A stretch of DNA of 64,000 nt. It comes from Streptomyces sp. H27-C3 (GTDB lineage: Bacteria > Actinomycetota > Actinomycetes > Streptomycetales > Streptomycetaceae). Under the pieces are notes generated by a model. The model did not search any database and was not told the DNA's origin. It worked only from the letters and a program-made list of their open reading frames with translations. Below, in pieces: positions 42,935 to 53,296 of this stretch; the first letter of the stretch is position 1, and each line of letters opens with the position of its first letter. The stretch is from the NCBI RefSeq assembly GCF_030063415.1, contig NZ_JASITA010000009.1:1-64000 (forward strand), read 5' to 3'. Position numbers and translations under genes: made by a program.

Positions 42935-43903
42935 TCAGGCGGCCCGTACGGGCCCCCGGAAGGTACGCCGGTACGCGTTCGGGGTCGTCCCCAGCGAACG
43001 CATGAACTGGTGGCGCAGCGCGGCGGCGTTGCCGAAGCCCGTGCGGCCCGCGATGGCGTCCACCGTGTCGTCAGTGGCCTCCAGCAGCTCCTGGGCCCGC
43101 AGCACCCGCTGGCGCAGCAGCCAGCGGTACGGCGTGGTCCCGGTCTCCTGGAGGAAGCGCCGCGCGAAGGTCCTGGGGGACATGTGGGCGCGCTCGGCCA
43201 ACCGCTCGACGGTCATCTCCACGTCGAGGTGCCGCTCCATCCAGGCCAGCACCTCACCCACCGTGTCGCACCGCGCGTGCGTCAGCGGACGCTCGATGTA
43301 CTGCGCCTGCCCGCCGTCGCGGTGCGGCGGCACCACCATGCGGCGGGCGACGGTGTTGGCGACCTCCGGGCCGTGCTCCCGGCGCAGGAGATGGAGGCAG
43401 GCGTCAATGCCCGCCGCCGTGCCCGCCGAGGTGATGACGGCCCCGTCGTCGATGTACAGCACATCGGGCTCGACCCGGGCCAGCGGATGGCGCCGGGCCA
43501 GCTCGGCGGTGTGCCGCCAGTGGGTGGTGCAGCGGCGCCCGTCCAGCAGCCCGGCAGCCCCGAGCACGAACGCGCCCGAGCACACACTGAGCACCCGCGC
43601 CCCCCGGTCGACGGCCCGGCGCAGCGCGTCGAGCATCGGCTCGGGGTAGACACCGGCCTCGCAGTGCTGGTCGGCCGGGATGGCGATGAGATCGGCGCTG
43701 TCCAGCCGGTCGAGGCCGTGCGGCACGGAAATGGTGAAGGCGCCGGAACGGGTGGACAGCGGTCCCGGTTCCGCGGCGCACACCGCGAAATCGTAGACCG
43801 GAAGCCCTTGATCGCTCCGGTCGATTCCGAACACCTCGCACACCACGCCCAGTTCGAACGGGTTGGCTCCGTCGATCAGCGCCACGGCCACGTTTTTCAG
43901 CAT
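42935..43903 (-). CDS. GlxA family transcriptional regulator (DJ-1/PfpI-like + AraC HTH)
   Basis: A 322-residue regulator. The N-terminal DJ-1/PfpI-like domain (about 1-175) includes VALIDGANPFELGVVCEVFG and VLSVCSGAFVLGAAGLLDGR. A C-terminal AraC double helix-turn-helix (about 215-315) reads MTVERLAERAHMSPRTFARR and FGNAAALRHQFMRSLGTTPN. Members regulate nitrogen and amino-acid catabolism or stress genes; the ligand is not predictable. It is divergent from a small membrane-protein gene. Confidence 0.9.
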   Translation of the reverse strand: MLKNVAVALIDGANPFELGVVCEVFGIDRSDQGLPVYDFAVCAAEPGPLSTRSGAFTISVPHGLDRLDSADLIAIPADQHCEAGVYPEPMLDALRRAVDRGARVLSVCSGAFVLGAAGLLDGRRCTTHWRHTAELARRHPLARVEPDVLYIDDGAVITSAGTAAGIDACLHLLRREHGPEVANTVARRMVVPPHRDGGQAQYIERPLTHARCDTVGEVLAWMERHLDVEMTVERLAERAHMSPRTFARRFLQETGTTPYRWLLRQRVLRAQELLEATDDTVDAIAGRTGFGNAAALRHQFMRSLGTTPNAYRRTFRGPVRAA

Positions 43904-43995
43904 GCCTCCAGTGTGCCCCCGTCGTGGCAGTAATGCGAGGTTCTATGGCAGTCCTGCCACTGACTTTTTTCTGCGGGGAGGACCACAGTGGAGGC

Positions 43996-44226
43996 ATGGA
44001 AACAGTCCTGAGCTACCTCGTGGTCCTCGCAATCTTCGTGCTCCTGACCTTTCCGCCCTTCGTTGGTCATGCGCGGGACCGTCGCATCGACCGTCAGCTC
44101 CGCCGGGCGGAAGGCCCCACCCGCGACCGGGCGCCGACGGCCCTGCGGACCGTCCCCGGGTCCGCTTCCCGGTCGCCGGCCGACTGGGAACTGGCGGGAG
44201 GCTCCGCCGCTCGTGACGCCGAGTGA
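43996..44226 (+). CDS. Small single-pass membrane protein (76 aa)
   Basis: Seventy-six residues starting METVLSYLVVLAIFVLLTFP: a transmembrane helix, then a basic segment (GHARDRRIDRQLRRAEG) and a soluble tail. GGAGG is very close to the ATG (2 bases) and GGGGAGG lies 15 bases away, so the start is not certain. It is divergent from the GlxA-type gene. Function is unknown. Confidence 0.55.
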   Translation: METVLSYLVVLAIFVLLTFPPFVGHARDRRIDRQLRRAEGPTRDRAPTALRTVPGSASRSPADWELAGGSAARDAE

Positions 44227-44243
44227 CGGGCGTGAAACGCACC

Positions 44244-44279
44244 CAGGGCTGCCTTCGGTTCACACCGGGGGCAGCCCTG
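44244..44279. terminator. Bidirectional terminator between small membrane gene and nrdB
   Basis: A 10 bp stem cagggctgcc / ggcagccctg with a 16 nt loop, between the small plus-strand gene and the convergent nrdB. Confidence 0.75.
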
Positions 44280-44320
44280 AAGCATGTGGAGCGTATGAAG
44301 GCCCAGTGGACCCAGAGGGT

Positions 44321-45352
44321 CTAGAAGTCGTCGTCGAAGCCGACCGAGCCCTCGACCGCGGTCTGGTACGCCGACGGGCGGCGCTCGAAGAAGTTCGTCA
44401 GCTCCTGCACACCTTGCAGCTCCATGAAGGAGAACGGGTTCTCCGAGCCGTACACCGGGGCCAGGCCCAGGCGCTGGAGGCGCTGGTCGGCGACGCACTG
44501 GAGGTACTCGCGCATCGACTCGGTGTTCATGCCCGGCAGACCCTCGCCGCACAAATCCTGGCCGAACTGGAGCTCCGCCTCGACGGCCTCCTTGATCATG
44601 TCGGTGATCTGCCGGCCCAGCTCGTCGTCGAAGAGGTCCGGCTCCTCCTTGCGCACGGTGTCGACGAACGCGAACGCGGCATCCATGTGGCAGGTCTCGT
44701 CCCGGAACACCCAGTTGGTGCCGGTCGCCAGACCATGCAGCAGACCCCGTGACCGGAACCAGTACACGTACGCGAAGGCGCCGTAGAAGAACAGCCCCTC
44801 GATGCAGGCCGCGAAGCAGATCAGGTTGAGCAGGAAGCGACGGCGGTCCGACTTCGACTCCAGCCGGTCGATCTTCTCGACCGAGTCCATCCACTTGAAG
44901 CAGAACTGCGCCTTCTCGCGGATGGAGGGGATCTCCTCGACCGCGTCGAAAGCGGCGGCCCGGTCGTCCGGGTCGGGCAGATAGGTGTCCAGGAGCGTCA
45001 GATAGAACTGAACGTGCACGGCCTCCTCGAAGAGCTGACGGCTCAAGTACAGCCGCGCCTCGGGGGAGTTGATGTGCTTGTAGAGCGTCAGCACCAGGTT
45101 GTTGGAGACGATCGAGTCGCCCGTCGCGAAGAACGCGACCAGCCGGCCGATCATGTGCTGCTCACCCGGGGAGAGCTTCGCGAGGTCGCTGACGTCCGAG
45201 TGGAGGTCGACCTCCTCGACCGACCAGGTGTTCTTGATCGCGTCGCGGTAGCGCTCGTAGAAGTCCGGGTAGCGCATGGGGCGCAGGGTCAGTTCGAAGC
45301 CCGGGTCGAGAAGGTTCTTGGTCTTGGTCTCGGTCTCGGTCTCGGTGGACAT
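44321..45352 (-). CDS. nrdB: Class Ia ribonucleoside-diphosphate reductase beta subunit
   Basis: A 343-residue radical-generating subunit. Iron ligands are visible in EEAVHVQFY, with the radical Tyr four residues after the His, and in FRDETCHMDAAF. The C-terminal acidic tail (EGSVGFDDDF) is the usual docking peptide for the alpha subunit. The N-terminus has the low-complexity run TETETETKTK, encoded by a 6 bp repeat. Its ATG overlaps the nrdA stop by one base, so expression is coupled to nrdA and the riboswitch. Confidence 0.94.
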   Translation of the reverse strand: MSTETETETKTKNLLDPGFELTLRPMRYPDFYERYRDAIKNTWSVEEVDLHSDVSDLAKLSPGEQHMIGRLVAFFATGDSIVSNNLVLTLYKHINSPEARLYLSRQLFEEAVHVQFYLTLLDTYLPDPDDRAAAFDAVEEIPSIREKAQFCFKWMDSVEKIDRLESKSDRRRFLLNLICFAACIEGLFFYGAFAYVYWFRSRGLLHGLATGTNWVFRDETCHMDAAFAFVDTVRKEEPDLFDDELGRQITDMIKEAVEAELQFGQDLCGEGLPGMNTESMREYLQCVADQRLQRLGLAPVYGSENPFSFMELQGVQELTNFFERRPSAYQTAVEGSVGFDDDF

Positions 45353-47736
45353 TACTGGCAGGCCTCGCAGGACTCGGGGTTTTCCAGGGAGCAGGCGATG
45401 GCGTCCTCGTCGGGAGCCGTCGCGGTGGTCACTTGCTGAACGGGGATGGGGGCGGCGACGGTCGCGCCGGCGCCGGCTGCCCGCGCGATGCGCGTCGCCG
45501 GGCGCGAGCGCAGGTAGTACGTCGTCTTCAGCCCCTTCTTCCAGGCGTACGCGTACATCGAGCTGAGCTTCCCGATGGTCGGCGTCTCCAGGAAGAGATT
45601 CAGCGACTGGCTCTGGTCGAGGTACGGCGTACGGGCCGCTGCCATGTCGATCAGACCGCGCTGCGGGATCTCCCACGCCGTGCGGTACAGCTCGCGCACG
45701 TCCGCCGGGATCCAGCTGAAGCCCTGCACCGATCCGCTGGACTCGCGCAGCGCCTCGCGGGACTGCGCGTCCCAGACACCGAGCTTCTTGAGCTCCTCCA
45801 CCAAGTAGGCGTTGACCTGAAGGAATTCACCGCTGAGCGTCTCGCGCTTGAAGAGGTTGGAGACCTGCGGCTCGATGCACTCGTACACACCCGCGATCGA
45901 AGCGATGGTCGCGGTCGGCGCGATCGCCAGGAGCAGCGAGTTGCGCATGCCGCTCTTGGCGATACGGGCGCGCAGCGCGTCCCAGCGCTCCGGCCAGGTG
46001 ACCTCGACGCCGTAGTGGTCGGGGTGCAGGACACCGCGCGCGGTGCGGGTCTTTTCCCAGGCGGGCAGCGGGCCGTTGCGCTCGGCCAGCTCGCAGGACG
46101 CCTCATACGCCGCGAGCATGATCCGCTCGGCGATGCGAGTGGAGAGCGCCTGCGCCTCGGGGGAGCCGAACGGCAGCTTCAGCTTGAAGAAGACGTCCTG
46201 CAGACCCATCGCGCCCAGGCCCACCGGGCGCCACTTGGCGTTGGAGCGGCCGGCCTGCTCGGTCGGGTAGAAGTTGATGTCGACGACCCGGTCGAGGAAG
46301 GTCACCGCGGTACGGACGGTCTCGTCCAGCCGCTCCCAGTCCATCTCGCCCGTGGCCAGCACGAACGAACCGAGGTTCACCGAGCCGAGGTTGCACACGG
46401 CGGTCTCGCCGTCGTCCGTCACCTCCAGGATCTCGGTGCACAGGTTCGACGAGTGCACGACGGAACCCGGCTCTGCGGTCTGGTTGGCCGTACGGTTCGA
46501 CGCGTCCTTGAAGGTCATCCAGCCGTTGCCGGTCTGCGCGAGGGTGCGCATCATCCGGCCGTACAACTGCCGCGCGGGGATCGTGGTGCGGGCCAGGCCG
46601 TCCGCCTCGGCCTTGCGGTACGCCGCGTCGAACGCGTCACCCCACAGGTCGACCAGCTCGGGCACGTCGACCGGTGAGAACAGCGACCAGTCGGTGTCCG
46701 CGTCCACCCGGCGCATGAACTCGTCGGGGATCCAGTGCGCGAGGTTCAGGTTGTGGGTACGCCGCGCTTCCTCGCCCGTGTTGTCGCGCAGTTCCAGGAA
46801 CTCCTCGATGTCCGCGTGCCACGTCTCCAGGTAGACGCAGGCCGCGCCCTTGCGCCGGCCGCCCTGGTTCACGGCGGCGACCGAGGAGTCGAGGGTGCGC
46901 AGGAACGGGACGATGCCGTTGGAGTGCCCATTGGTGCCGCGGATCAGCGAGCCTCGGGCGCGGATGCGCGAGTACGAGAGGCCGATGCCACCCGCGTGCT
47001 TCGAGAGGCGGGCGACCTCGTGGTAGCGGCCGTAGATCGAGTCGAGCTCGTCCAGCGGGGAGTCGAGCAGGTAGCAGGAGGACATCTGCGGGTGGCGCGT
47101 GCCGGAGTTGAAGAGCGTCGGCGAGGACGGCAGGTAGTCCAGGCGGCTCATCAGCCGGTACAGCGCGGCGACCTCGTCCAGGGCGCGGACCGAGTCGTTC
47201 TCGGCGAGGCCGGACGCCACCCGGAGCATGAAGTGCTGGGGGGTCTCGATCACCTGACGGGTGATCGGGTGACGCAGCAGGTAGCGGCTGTAGACGGTCC
47301 GCAGGCCGAAGTAGCCGAAGCGGTCGTCGGCCGTCTTGTCGATCAGCGCGTCGAGCCGCGGAGCGTGCAGGGCCACGAAATTGGCCGCGCGGTCCGCGAT
47401 CAGGCCCTCGCGGTGCCCCACGCCGACCGAGTCGGAGAAGGTGTGGACGCCCTGCGTCGCCGCCTCGTCCCGGATCGTGCGGGTCAGCAGCCGGGCCGCG
47501 AGGCGGGAGTAGGCCGGGTCCTCGGAGATCAGGCCGGCGGCGGCGTCGGTGGCGAGAGCACGCAACTCAGCCGCGTCAGAACCGGCGTTCCGGCCGCGCA
47601 GCGCGGCCGCGGCGACTCTGCCGGGGTCGGTGTCGGGCAGATCGGCGGTGAGATCCGTCAGGGTTCGCAGCAACTCTGTGCCGGGTCCCTCGGTCGTCAC
47701 CGTGGCAGAAGCCGGATCGACTGGCGCGATGGTCAC
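45352..47736 (-). CDS. nrdA: Class Ia ribonucleoside-diphosphate reductase alpha subunit
   Basis: A 794-residue catalytic subunit that reduces ribonucleotides to deoxyribonucleotides. Visible features are SSCYLLDSPLDELDSIYGRY, NLCTEILEVTDDGETAVCNL (substrate-site Cys/Asn/Glu) and the C-terminal shuttle pair ESCEACQ. The ATP-cone is only weakly recognisable at the N-terminus. GTG 47736 has GGGAG upstream; longer frames extend into the riboswitch and are not used. It forms an operon with nrdB. In Streptomyces this class Ia enzyme is the alternative to the B12-dependent class II NrdJ. Confidence 0.94.
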   Translation of the reverse strand: MTIAPVDPASATVTTEGPGTELLRTLTDLTADLPDTDPGRVAAAALRGRNAGSDAAELRALATDAAAGLISEDPAYSRLAARLLTRTIRDEAATQGVHTFSDSVGVGHREGLIADRAANFVALHAPRLDALIDKTADDRFGYFGLRTVYSRYLLRHPITRQVIETPQHFMLRVASGLAENDSVRALDEVAALYRLMSRLDYLPSSPTLFNSGTRHPQMSSCYLLDSPLDELDSIYGRYHEVARLSKHAGGIGLSYSRIRARGSLIRGTNGHSNGIVPFLRTLDSSVAAVNQGGRRKGAACVYLETWHADIEEFLELRDNTGEEARRTHNLNLAHWIPDEFMRRVDADTDWSLFSPVDVPELVDLWGDAFDAAYRKAEADGLARTTIPARQLYGRMMRTLAQTGNGWMTFKDASNRTANQTAEPGSVVHSSNLCTEILEVTDDGETAVCNLGSVNLGSFVLATGEMDWERLDETVRTAVTFLDRVVDINFYPTEQAGRSNAKWRPVGLGAMGLQDVFFKLKLPFGSPEAQALSTRIAERIMLAAYEASCELAERNGPLPAWEKTRTARGVLHPDHYGVEVTWPERWDALRARIAKSGMRNSLLLAIAPTATIASIAGVYECIEPQVSNLFKRETLSGEFLQVNAYLVEELKKLGVWDAQSREALRESSGSVQGFSWIPADVRELYRTAWEIPQRGLIDMAAARTPYLDQSQSLNLFLETPTIGKLSSMYAYAWKKGLKTTYYLRSRPATRIARAAGAGATVAAPIPVQQVTTATAPDEDAIACSLENPESCEACQ

Positions 47737-47889
47737 GGGGTGCTCTCCCTCGCTCGGCTCGGGGCCGGCGGGGGGACAGGGGGCGCATGGGCACACGTCA
47801 CCCCTGGAAAGGGCGGCACACCGCATTGCGTCCACCGGCCCAACCGCGAGGCCCGGACGTATCGGCATCCGGATCGGTCGAACCGGATG

Positions 47890-48000
47890 CACCGTCGGCA
47901 GGTCTCGGACTCCTGGGTGCGCAAAGGCGCACCTATCACACCGTTGCGGGACAGTTCCGGATTCGCACCGGATTTCCCTGCGGCGACAGCGAGCACGAGC
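47890..48000 (-). promoter_or_regulatory. Cobalamin (B12) riboswitch upstream of nrdA
   Basis: On the minus strand the conserved B12 elements appear in order: gcagggaaatccggtgcgaa, atccggaactgtcccgcaac, ggtg and the 3' block gagtccgagacctgccgac. This is the classic B12 box and core. Class Ia nrdAB in Streptomyces is known to be repressed by adenosylcobalamin through such a riboswitch. The exact helix ends were not modelled. Confidence 0.92.
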
Positions 48001-48079
48001 ATACATGTGGGGGCCGGGGGATGCTGCACCCCCCAGATGTTGTGTCGCGGGTGTCGCGGCTTCGGTTCTGTGTACGACA

Positions 48080-48115
48080 ACGGGCCGCCGCATCCGGGAG
48101 GATGCGACGGCCCGT
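48080..48115 (-). terminator. Terminator of the cstA-ybdD operon
   Basis: Stem acgggccg..cgcatcc / ggatgcg.acggcccgt with a GGGA loop and one small internal bulge, 22 bp after the ybdD stop. Confidence 0.75.
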
Positions 48116-48136
48116 GCGATCACTGGGCGGCGGGCC

Positions 48137-48340
48137 TCAGCAACAGCGGAAGCCCTCCCGGGGATCCGCCTCGCGTGCGTCCGTACGGCTGTGTTCGAAC
48201 TCCCGTCGGCTCATGACGGGGGCCTGCGGATCGCAGGATCGGGTGTGCTCCGCATACCGGCCGTAGGCGGATTCACCGGTCAATTCGCGGACGTACCAGC
48301 GGATCCGGCCCGCCACGCGACGTACGTCCGACAGGGTCAT
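48137..48340 (-). CDS. YbdD/YjiX family small protein
   Basis: A 67-residue protein with the family pattern RVAGRIRWYVRELTGESAYG, YAEHTRSCDPQAPVMSRREF and a C-terminal FRCC. YbdD proteins are encoded beside CstA/BtsT transporters and are needed for their function. The ATG overlaps the cstA stop (ATGA), which supports coupled translation. It is too short for a catalytic role. Confidence 0.88.
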   Translation of the reverse strand: MTLSDVRRVAGRIRWYVRELTGESAYGRYAEHTRSCDPQAPVMSRREFEHSRTDAREADPREGFRCC

Positions 48341-50553
48341 TCCCGGCTCCCCGTTCCGACGCTGGCGGCGTCGTCCTTGCGCATGCCGCCCTCGGGGCCG
48401 AGGCCGGCCGCCACGAGCTCGGCCTTCTCCTCCTTGGTCGCGAGGAGCGAGGCGGGCGCGACGAGGCGGGACTCGACGTACGGGGTCTCGCTGAGCTTGA
48501 CGCTCGCGGGGTCGCGGATCGCCTTGACGCACACCCGCACCGCCTCGACGAGCACCACGATGATGAGGATGGCGAAGAACGCGGACAGTACGCCGTCGAC
48601 CGTGGAGTTGGTGACGACCGTGTGCATGTCGTCGACGGTCTTGGCGGGAGCGATCGCCTCGCCCGCCTCGATGCCCGCCCGGTACTTGTCGCGCTGGGCG
48701 AAGAAGCCCACCTTGGGATCGGCGGAGAAGATCTTCTGCCAGCTGGCGGTCAGGGTGACCGCGACGTCCCACACGAGCGGCACGGCGGTGACCCAGGCCC
48801 ACTTGAGCCGCCCGGACTTGACGAGCAGCGTGGTGCAGACGGCGAGGGCGACGGCGGCGAGCAGCTGGTTGGCGATGCCGAACAGCGGGAAGAGCTGGTT
48901 GATGCCGCCCAGCGGGTCGTGCACGCCGACCCACAGGAAGTAGCCCCAGCCGCCCACGACGACCGCGCTGGCGAACCAGACGCCCGGCTTCCAACTGACC
49001 TGGTGGAACGGCTTGTAGACGTTGCCGAGCATGTCCTGGAGCATGAAGCGCCCGACGCGGGTGCCCGCGTCCACCGTGGTGAGGATGAACAGCGCCTCGA
49101 ACATGATGGCGAAGTGATACCAGAACGCCTTCATTCCGGCGCCGCCCACCACCGCGGAGAAGATCTCCGACATGCCGAGCGCGAAGGTCGGCGCGCCGCC
49201 GGTGCGCGAGAGCAGGCTCTGTTCCTCGACGTCCTTGGCGGCCTGGGCCAGTGACTGCGGGTCGATGGCGAAGCCGAGGTTGGTCACCGCTTCGGAGGCG
49301 GCCTGGACGTTGTCACCGATCACACCGGCGGGCGAGTTGATCGCGAAGAACAGGCCGGGGTCGATGATGGAGGCGCAGATCATCGCCATGACCGCGACGA
49401 ACGACTCGGTCAGCATGGCGCCGTAACCGATCACCCGGATCTGCGTCTCCTTCTGGATCATCTTCGGGGTGGTGCCCGAGGAGACCAGGGAGTGGAAGCC
49501 GGAGAGCGCGCCGCAGGCGATGGTGATGAAGACGAAGGGGAACATCGAACCGGCGAAGACGGGACCGTCGCCGCGGCTCGCGAAGTCGGTGACCGCGGGC
49601 ATCTTCAGCGTCGGCAGGGCGATGAAGACGCCGATGGCGAGCAGGCCGATCGTGCCGACCTTCATGAAGGTCGACAGATAGTCGCGCGGGGCGAGCAGCA
49701 GCCACACCGGCAGGATCGAGGCCAGGAAGCCGTACGCGATCATCCACATGACCAGCGTGCCGGGCTCAAGGGTGAAGGTGTCGGCCCACGAGGACTCCGC
49801 GACCCAGCCGCCCGCGACGATCGCGAGCAGCAGCAGGGAGACTCCGATGACGGAGACCTCACTGACCCGGCCGGGACGCAGCACGCGCAGGTAGACGCCC
49901 ATGAAGAGGGCGATCGGGATCGTCATGGCGATGGAGAAGACGCCCCACGGCGAGTGCGCGAGCGCGTTCACGATGACCAGGGCGAGCACCGCGAGCAGGA
50001 TGATCATGATGGCGAAGACCGCGACCAGGGCGGCGGCGCCGCCGACCACGCCGATCTCGTCCCGGGCGATCTGGCCGAGCGAACGGCCGTCGCGACGCGT
50101 GGAGAAGAACAGCGTCACCATGTCCTGGACGGCGCCGGCCACGATGACGCCGACGATGATCCAGATGGTTCCGGGGAGATAGCCCATCTGGGCGGCGAGC
50201 ACCGGCCCGACCAGCGGCCCAGCGCCCGCGATGGCCGCGAAGTGGTGACCGAAGAGGACCCGGCGGTCGGTGGGGTGGAAGTCGACGCCGTTGTTGAGCC
50301 GCTCGGCGGGGGTGGCCCGGTTCTTGTCGACCTTCAGGACCCGGTTGGCGATGAAGCGCGAGTAGAAGCGGTACCCGATGGCGTACGAGCCCAGGGCCGC
50401 CGCCAGCATCCAGGCCGCGGACACCTCCTCGCCGCGCGAGAGGGCGAGCACGCCCCAGGCGACCGCGCCCACCAGGGCGACGAGCGCCCAGACGGCGATT
50501 GCTCTGGGAGTCATTGAACGCTGTGCGGTGGTGGGTGGTGCCGACTCTGTCAT
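48337..50553 (-). CDS. cstA: Carbon starvation protein CstA-type transporter (peptide/pyruvate)
   Basis: A 738-residue transporter with about 16-18 hydrophobic helices. Family signatures are FGHHFAAIAGAGPLVGPVLA, GALSGFHSLVSSGTTPKMI and WYHFAIMFEALFILTTVDAG with TRVGRFM. Members take up pyruvate or peptides during nutrient limitation. ATG 50553 (MTESAPPTTAQRS) is used; upstream codons look unrelated. It is followed by overlapping ybdD. Substrate cannot be assigned from sequence alone. Confidence 0.93.
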   Translation of the reverse strand: MTESAPPTTAQRSMTPRAIAVWALVALVGAVAWGVLALSRGEEVSAAWMLAAALGSYAIGYRFYSRFIANRVLKVDKNRATPAERLNNGVDFHPTDRRVLFGHHFAAIAGAGPLVGPVLAAQMGYLPGTIWIIVGVIVAGAVQDMVTLFFSTRRDGRSLGQIARDEIGVVGGAAALVAVFAIMIILLAVLALVIVNALAHSPWGVFSIAMTIPIALFMGVYLRVLRPGRVSEVSVIGVSLLLLAIVAGGWVAESSWADTFTLEPGTLVMWMIAYGFLASILPVWLLLAPRDYLSTFMKVGTIGLLAIGVFIALPTLKMPAVTDFASRGDGPVFAGSMFPFVFITIACGALSGFHSLVSSGTTPKMIQKETQIRVIGYGAMLTESFVAVMAMICASIIDPGLFFAINSPAGVIGDNVQAASEAVTNLGFAIDPQSLAQAAKDVEEQSLLSRTGGAPTFALGMSEIFSAVVGGAGMKAFWYHFAIMFEALFILTTVDAGTRVGRFMLQDMLGNVYKPFHQVSWKPGVWFASAVVVGGWGYFLWVGVHDPLGGINQLFPLFGIANQLLAAVALAVCTTLLVKSGRLKWAWVTAVPLVWDVAVTLTASWQKIFSADPKVGFFAQRDKYRAGIEAGEAIAPAKTVDDMHTVVTNSTVDGVLSAFFAILIIVVLVEAVRVCVKAIRDPASVKLSETPYVESRLVAPASLLATKEEKAELVAAGLGPEGGMRKDDAASVGTGSRE

Positions 50554-50960
50554 GAGTGTCTCGTCCCCTCGCTGATCACCTGCGTCTCGTGGACGACGCG
50601 CTGGAAATCTAGGGGACTGTTTCACCAGGCGTCACCCCCTGTCCGCATATCGGTACGACAACAACTCGAAGGGCCGAGGGGGGTGCCCGTATGGACACAG
50701 CTGTAACAGCCGTGCCACAGGAGCGTTCCGGGAGCCCGGTTCGTACAACTTCGAGCAGGAGTGCGCTGTCGGTTCATCCAGCGGCGGGGCACGGATGCCT
50801 ACCGCACAGCGCGCACTTCGGGGCGACGCTCGGCAAGTGACGCGGGCCCGGGGTGCGGAGCGTACTGCGCGTCCTCGGGGCGCGATCCGGTGCGGGCGGC
50901 CCTACGGCCGCAGGGGGTGACGCCCTGTTCGTCGGCCGGGCGTCGACCCTGTCGGGCCGC
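50554..50960. other. Intergenic region between dasR and cstA
   Basis: This 407 bp holds no credible ORF. A short hairpin (50896-50911, gcggcc/ggccgc) could end dasR transcription. The cstA promoter should lie at the left end (50560-50700), but I cannot single out a -35/-10 pair. Confidence 0.5.
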
Positions 50961-51824
<864 letters not shown>

Positions 51825-51882
51825 TCATGTGTCGGTCCGGTAACGGACGCGACAGCCCTTCTTATACACCCTTGACACCCCT

Positions 51883-51898
51883 AAAGGTCTAGGCCAAG
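51883..51898. promoter_or_regulatory. dre operator 1 (dasR-dasA region)
   Basis: AAAGGTCTAGGCCAAG resembles the DasR-responsive element core TGGTCTAGACCA at 10 of 12 positions. It lies just downstream of a TTGACA (51872-51877) pointing at dasA, where bound DasR would block RNA polymerase. Confidence 0.75.
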
Positions 51899-51906
51899 CT
51901 CCCGGT

Positions 51907-51922
51907 ACTGGTCTAAACCATT
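51907..51922. promoter_or_regulatory. dre operator 2 (dasR-dasA region)
   Basis: ACTGGTCTAAACCATT matches the dre core TGGTCTAGACCA with one substitution. It lies 24 bp from operator 1. Confidence 0.85.
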
Positions 51923-52009
51923 CAGGACCAGGTCCCAGCCCCAGGTAGTTCTCGTCGTATTTGTTCGCGGTGGGCGGGGGGGTTGCAGGCATCCCTGAGG
52001 AGGGTTGGC

Positions 52010-53290
52010 GTGAAGCGCAAGCTCATCGCGGCGATAGGCGTCGCGGGCATGTTGGTCAGTGTTGCGGCGTGTGGCGATTCGGACAGCACGGGCGGTGGCG
52101 ACAAGGCGAAGCCCAAGGAGCTGACGGTCTGGCTCACGGTCGACGCACAGAACAACTGGCCCGAGTTGGTCAAGGCGGCCGACGACACGATCGTCAAGAA
52201 GTATCCGGGCATCAAGATCAAGCACGAGTACTACGGCTGGCCGGACAAGAACGCCAAGCTCGACGCCGTACTCGCCACGGACAAGGCTCCGGACGTGGTC
52301 GAGATGGGCAATTCCGAGATGGTCGGCTACATGGCCACCGGCGCGTTCGCCGAGATCGACCCGGCGAAGTTCGACAAGTCGGGCGACTGGCTGGACGGCC
52401 TCAAGCTGTCCGTCACCTACGAGGGCAAGACCTACGGCGTGCCGTACTACGCCGGTGGCCGTGTGGGCACCTGGCGCAAGGACGTCGCCGCCGAAGCGGG
52501 CGTCAAGGCCGTGCCGAAGACGTACAAGGAGCTCACCTCCGCCCTGGACAAGATCCAGAAGAAGCAGGGTGACAAGTACAGCGCCTGGTACCAGCCTTCG
52601 CCCGACTGGTACGCGGCCATGTCGTTCGTCTACGACGCCGGCGGCTCCATCGCCAAGCAGGACGGCGACCAGTGGAAGTCCAGCCTGTCCTCGCCCGAGT
52701 CCGTCAAGGGACTCAACGAGTACAAGAAGGTCCTCGACTCGTACATGCACGCCGACAAGACCAAGGACGAGTCCGACCGTCCGGTCGTCTTCGGCCAGGG
52801 CAAAGCGGCCACGATGTTCGCCGCTGCCTGGGAGGGCGGTACCGCCGCAGCCCCGGAGAACGACAAGGTCGGCAAGCTGGCCGACAAGATCGAGTCCTTC
52901 GTGATGCCCGGCCCGTCCGGCAAGAACCTCCCGGTCTTCCTCGGCGGTTCCGACCTTGCCGTCCCGGTCAAGTCCGACGCCCAGGCCGTCGCGGGTGAGT
53001 GGATCAACGCGTTCACCGGCGCCAAGGGCCAGAAGGGCCTCGTCGCCAAGGGCAACCTGCCCAACAACAAGACGGACCTGGAGCCGCTGAAGTCGGACCC
53101 GGCGACGGCCGTCCCGGCCACCGCCGCGGCGTCCAGCTGGTTCGTGCCCACCGCTCCGGGCTGGGGTCAGGTCGAGAAGGCCAAGCTCCTCCAGACCATG
53201 CTCCAGGAGATCGGTACCGGCAAGAAGTCGGTCGAGGCCGCCGCGAAGGCCGCCGACGCCAAGATCGACAAGGTCATCAACACCAAGTGA
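52010..53290 (+). CDS. dasA: ABC transporter chitobiose/GlcNAc-binding lipoprotein DasA
   Basis: A 426-residue solute-binding lipoprotein. The lipobox VSVAAC gives the lipidated C21. The family 1 solute-binding fold follows (ELTVWLTVDAQNNWPELVKA; ATDKAPDVVEMGNSEMVGYM; KAATMFAAAWEGGTAAAPEN). It captures N,N'-diacetylchitobiose for the DasBC permease, powered by the shared MsiK ATPase encoded elsewhere. GTG 52010 has GAGGAGGG upstream. It is repressed by DasR. A strong hairpin follows before dasB. Confidence 0.94.
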   Translation: MKRKLIAAIGVAGMLVSVAACGDSDSTGGGDKAKPKELTVWLTVDAQNNWPELVKAADDTIVKKYPGIKIKHEYYGWPDKNAKLDAVLATDKAPDVVEMGNSEMVGYMATGAFAEIDPAKFDKSGDWLDGLKLSVTYEGKTYGVPYYAGGRVGTWRKDVAAEAGVKAVPKTYKELTSALDKIQKKQGDKYSAWYQPSPDWYAAMSFVYDAGGSIAKQDGDQWKSSLSSPESVKGLNEYKKVLDSYMHADKTKDESDRPVVFGQGKAATMFAAAWEGGTAAAPENDKVGKLADKIESFVMPGPSGKNLPVFLGGSDLAVPVKSDAQAVAGEWINAFTGAKGQKGLVAKGNLPNNKTDLEPLKSDPATAVPATAAASSWFVPTAPGWGQVEKAKLLQTMLQEIGTGKKSVEAAAKAADAKIDKVINTK

Positions 53291-53296
53291 CCTCGA

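Larger units (their letters stand above)
47737..48136 (-). other. nrdAB leader region
   Basis: This 400 bp without a gene upstream of nrdA. It holds the cobalamin riboswitch (about 47890-48000), a ~150 nt expression-platform stretch before the nrdA start, and at its far end the terminator of the cstA-ybdD operon. Confidence 0.75.
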
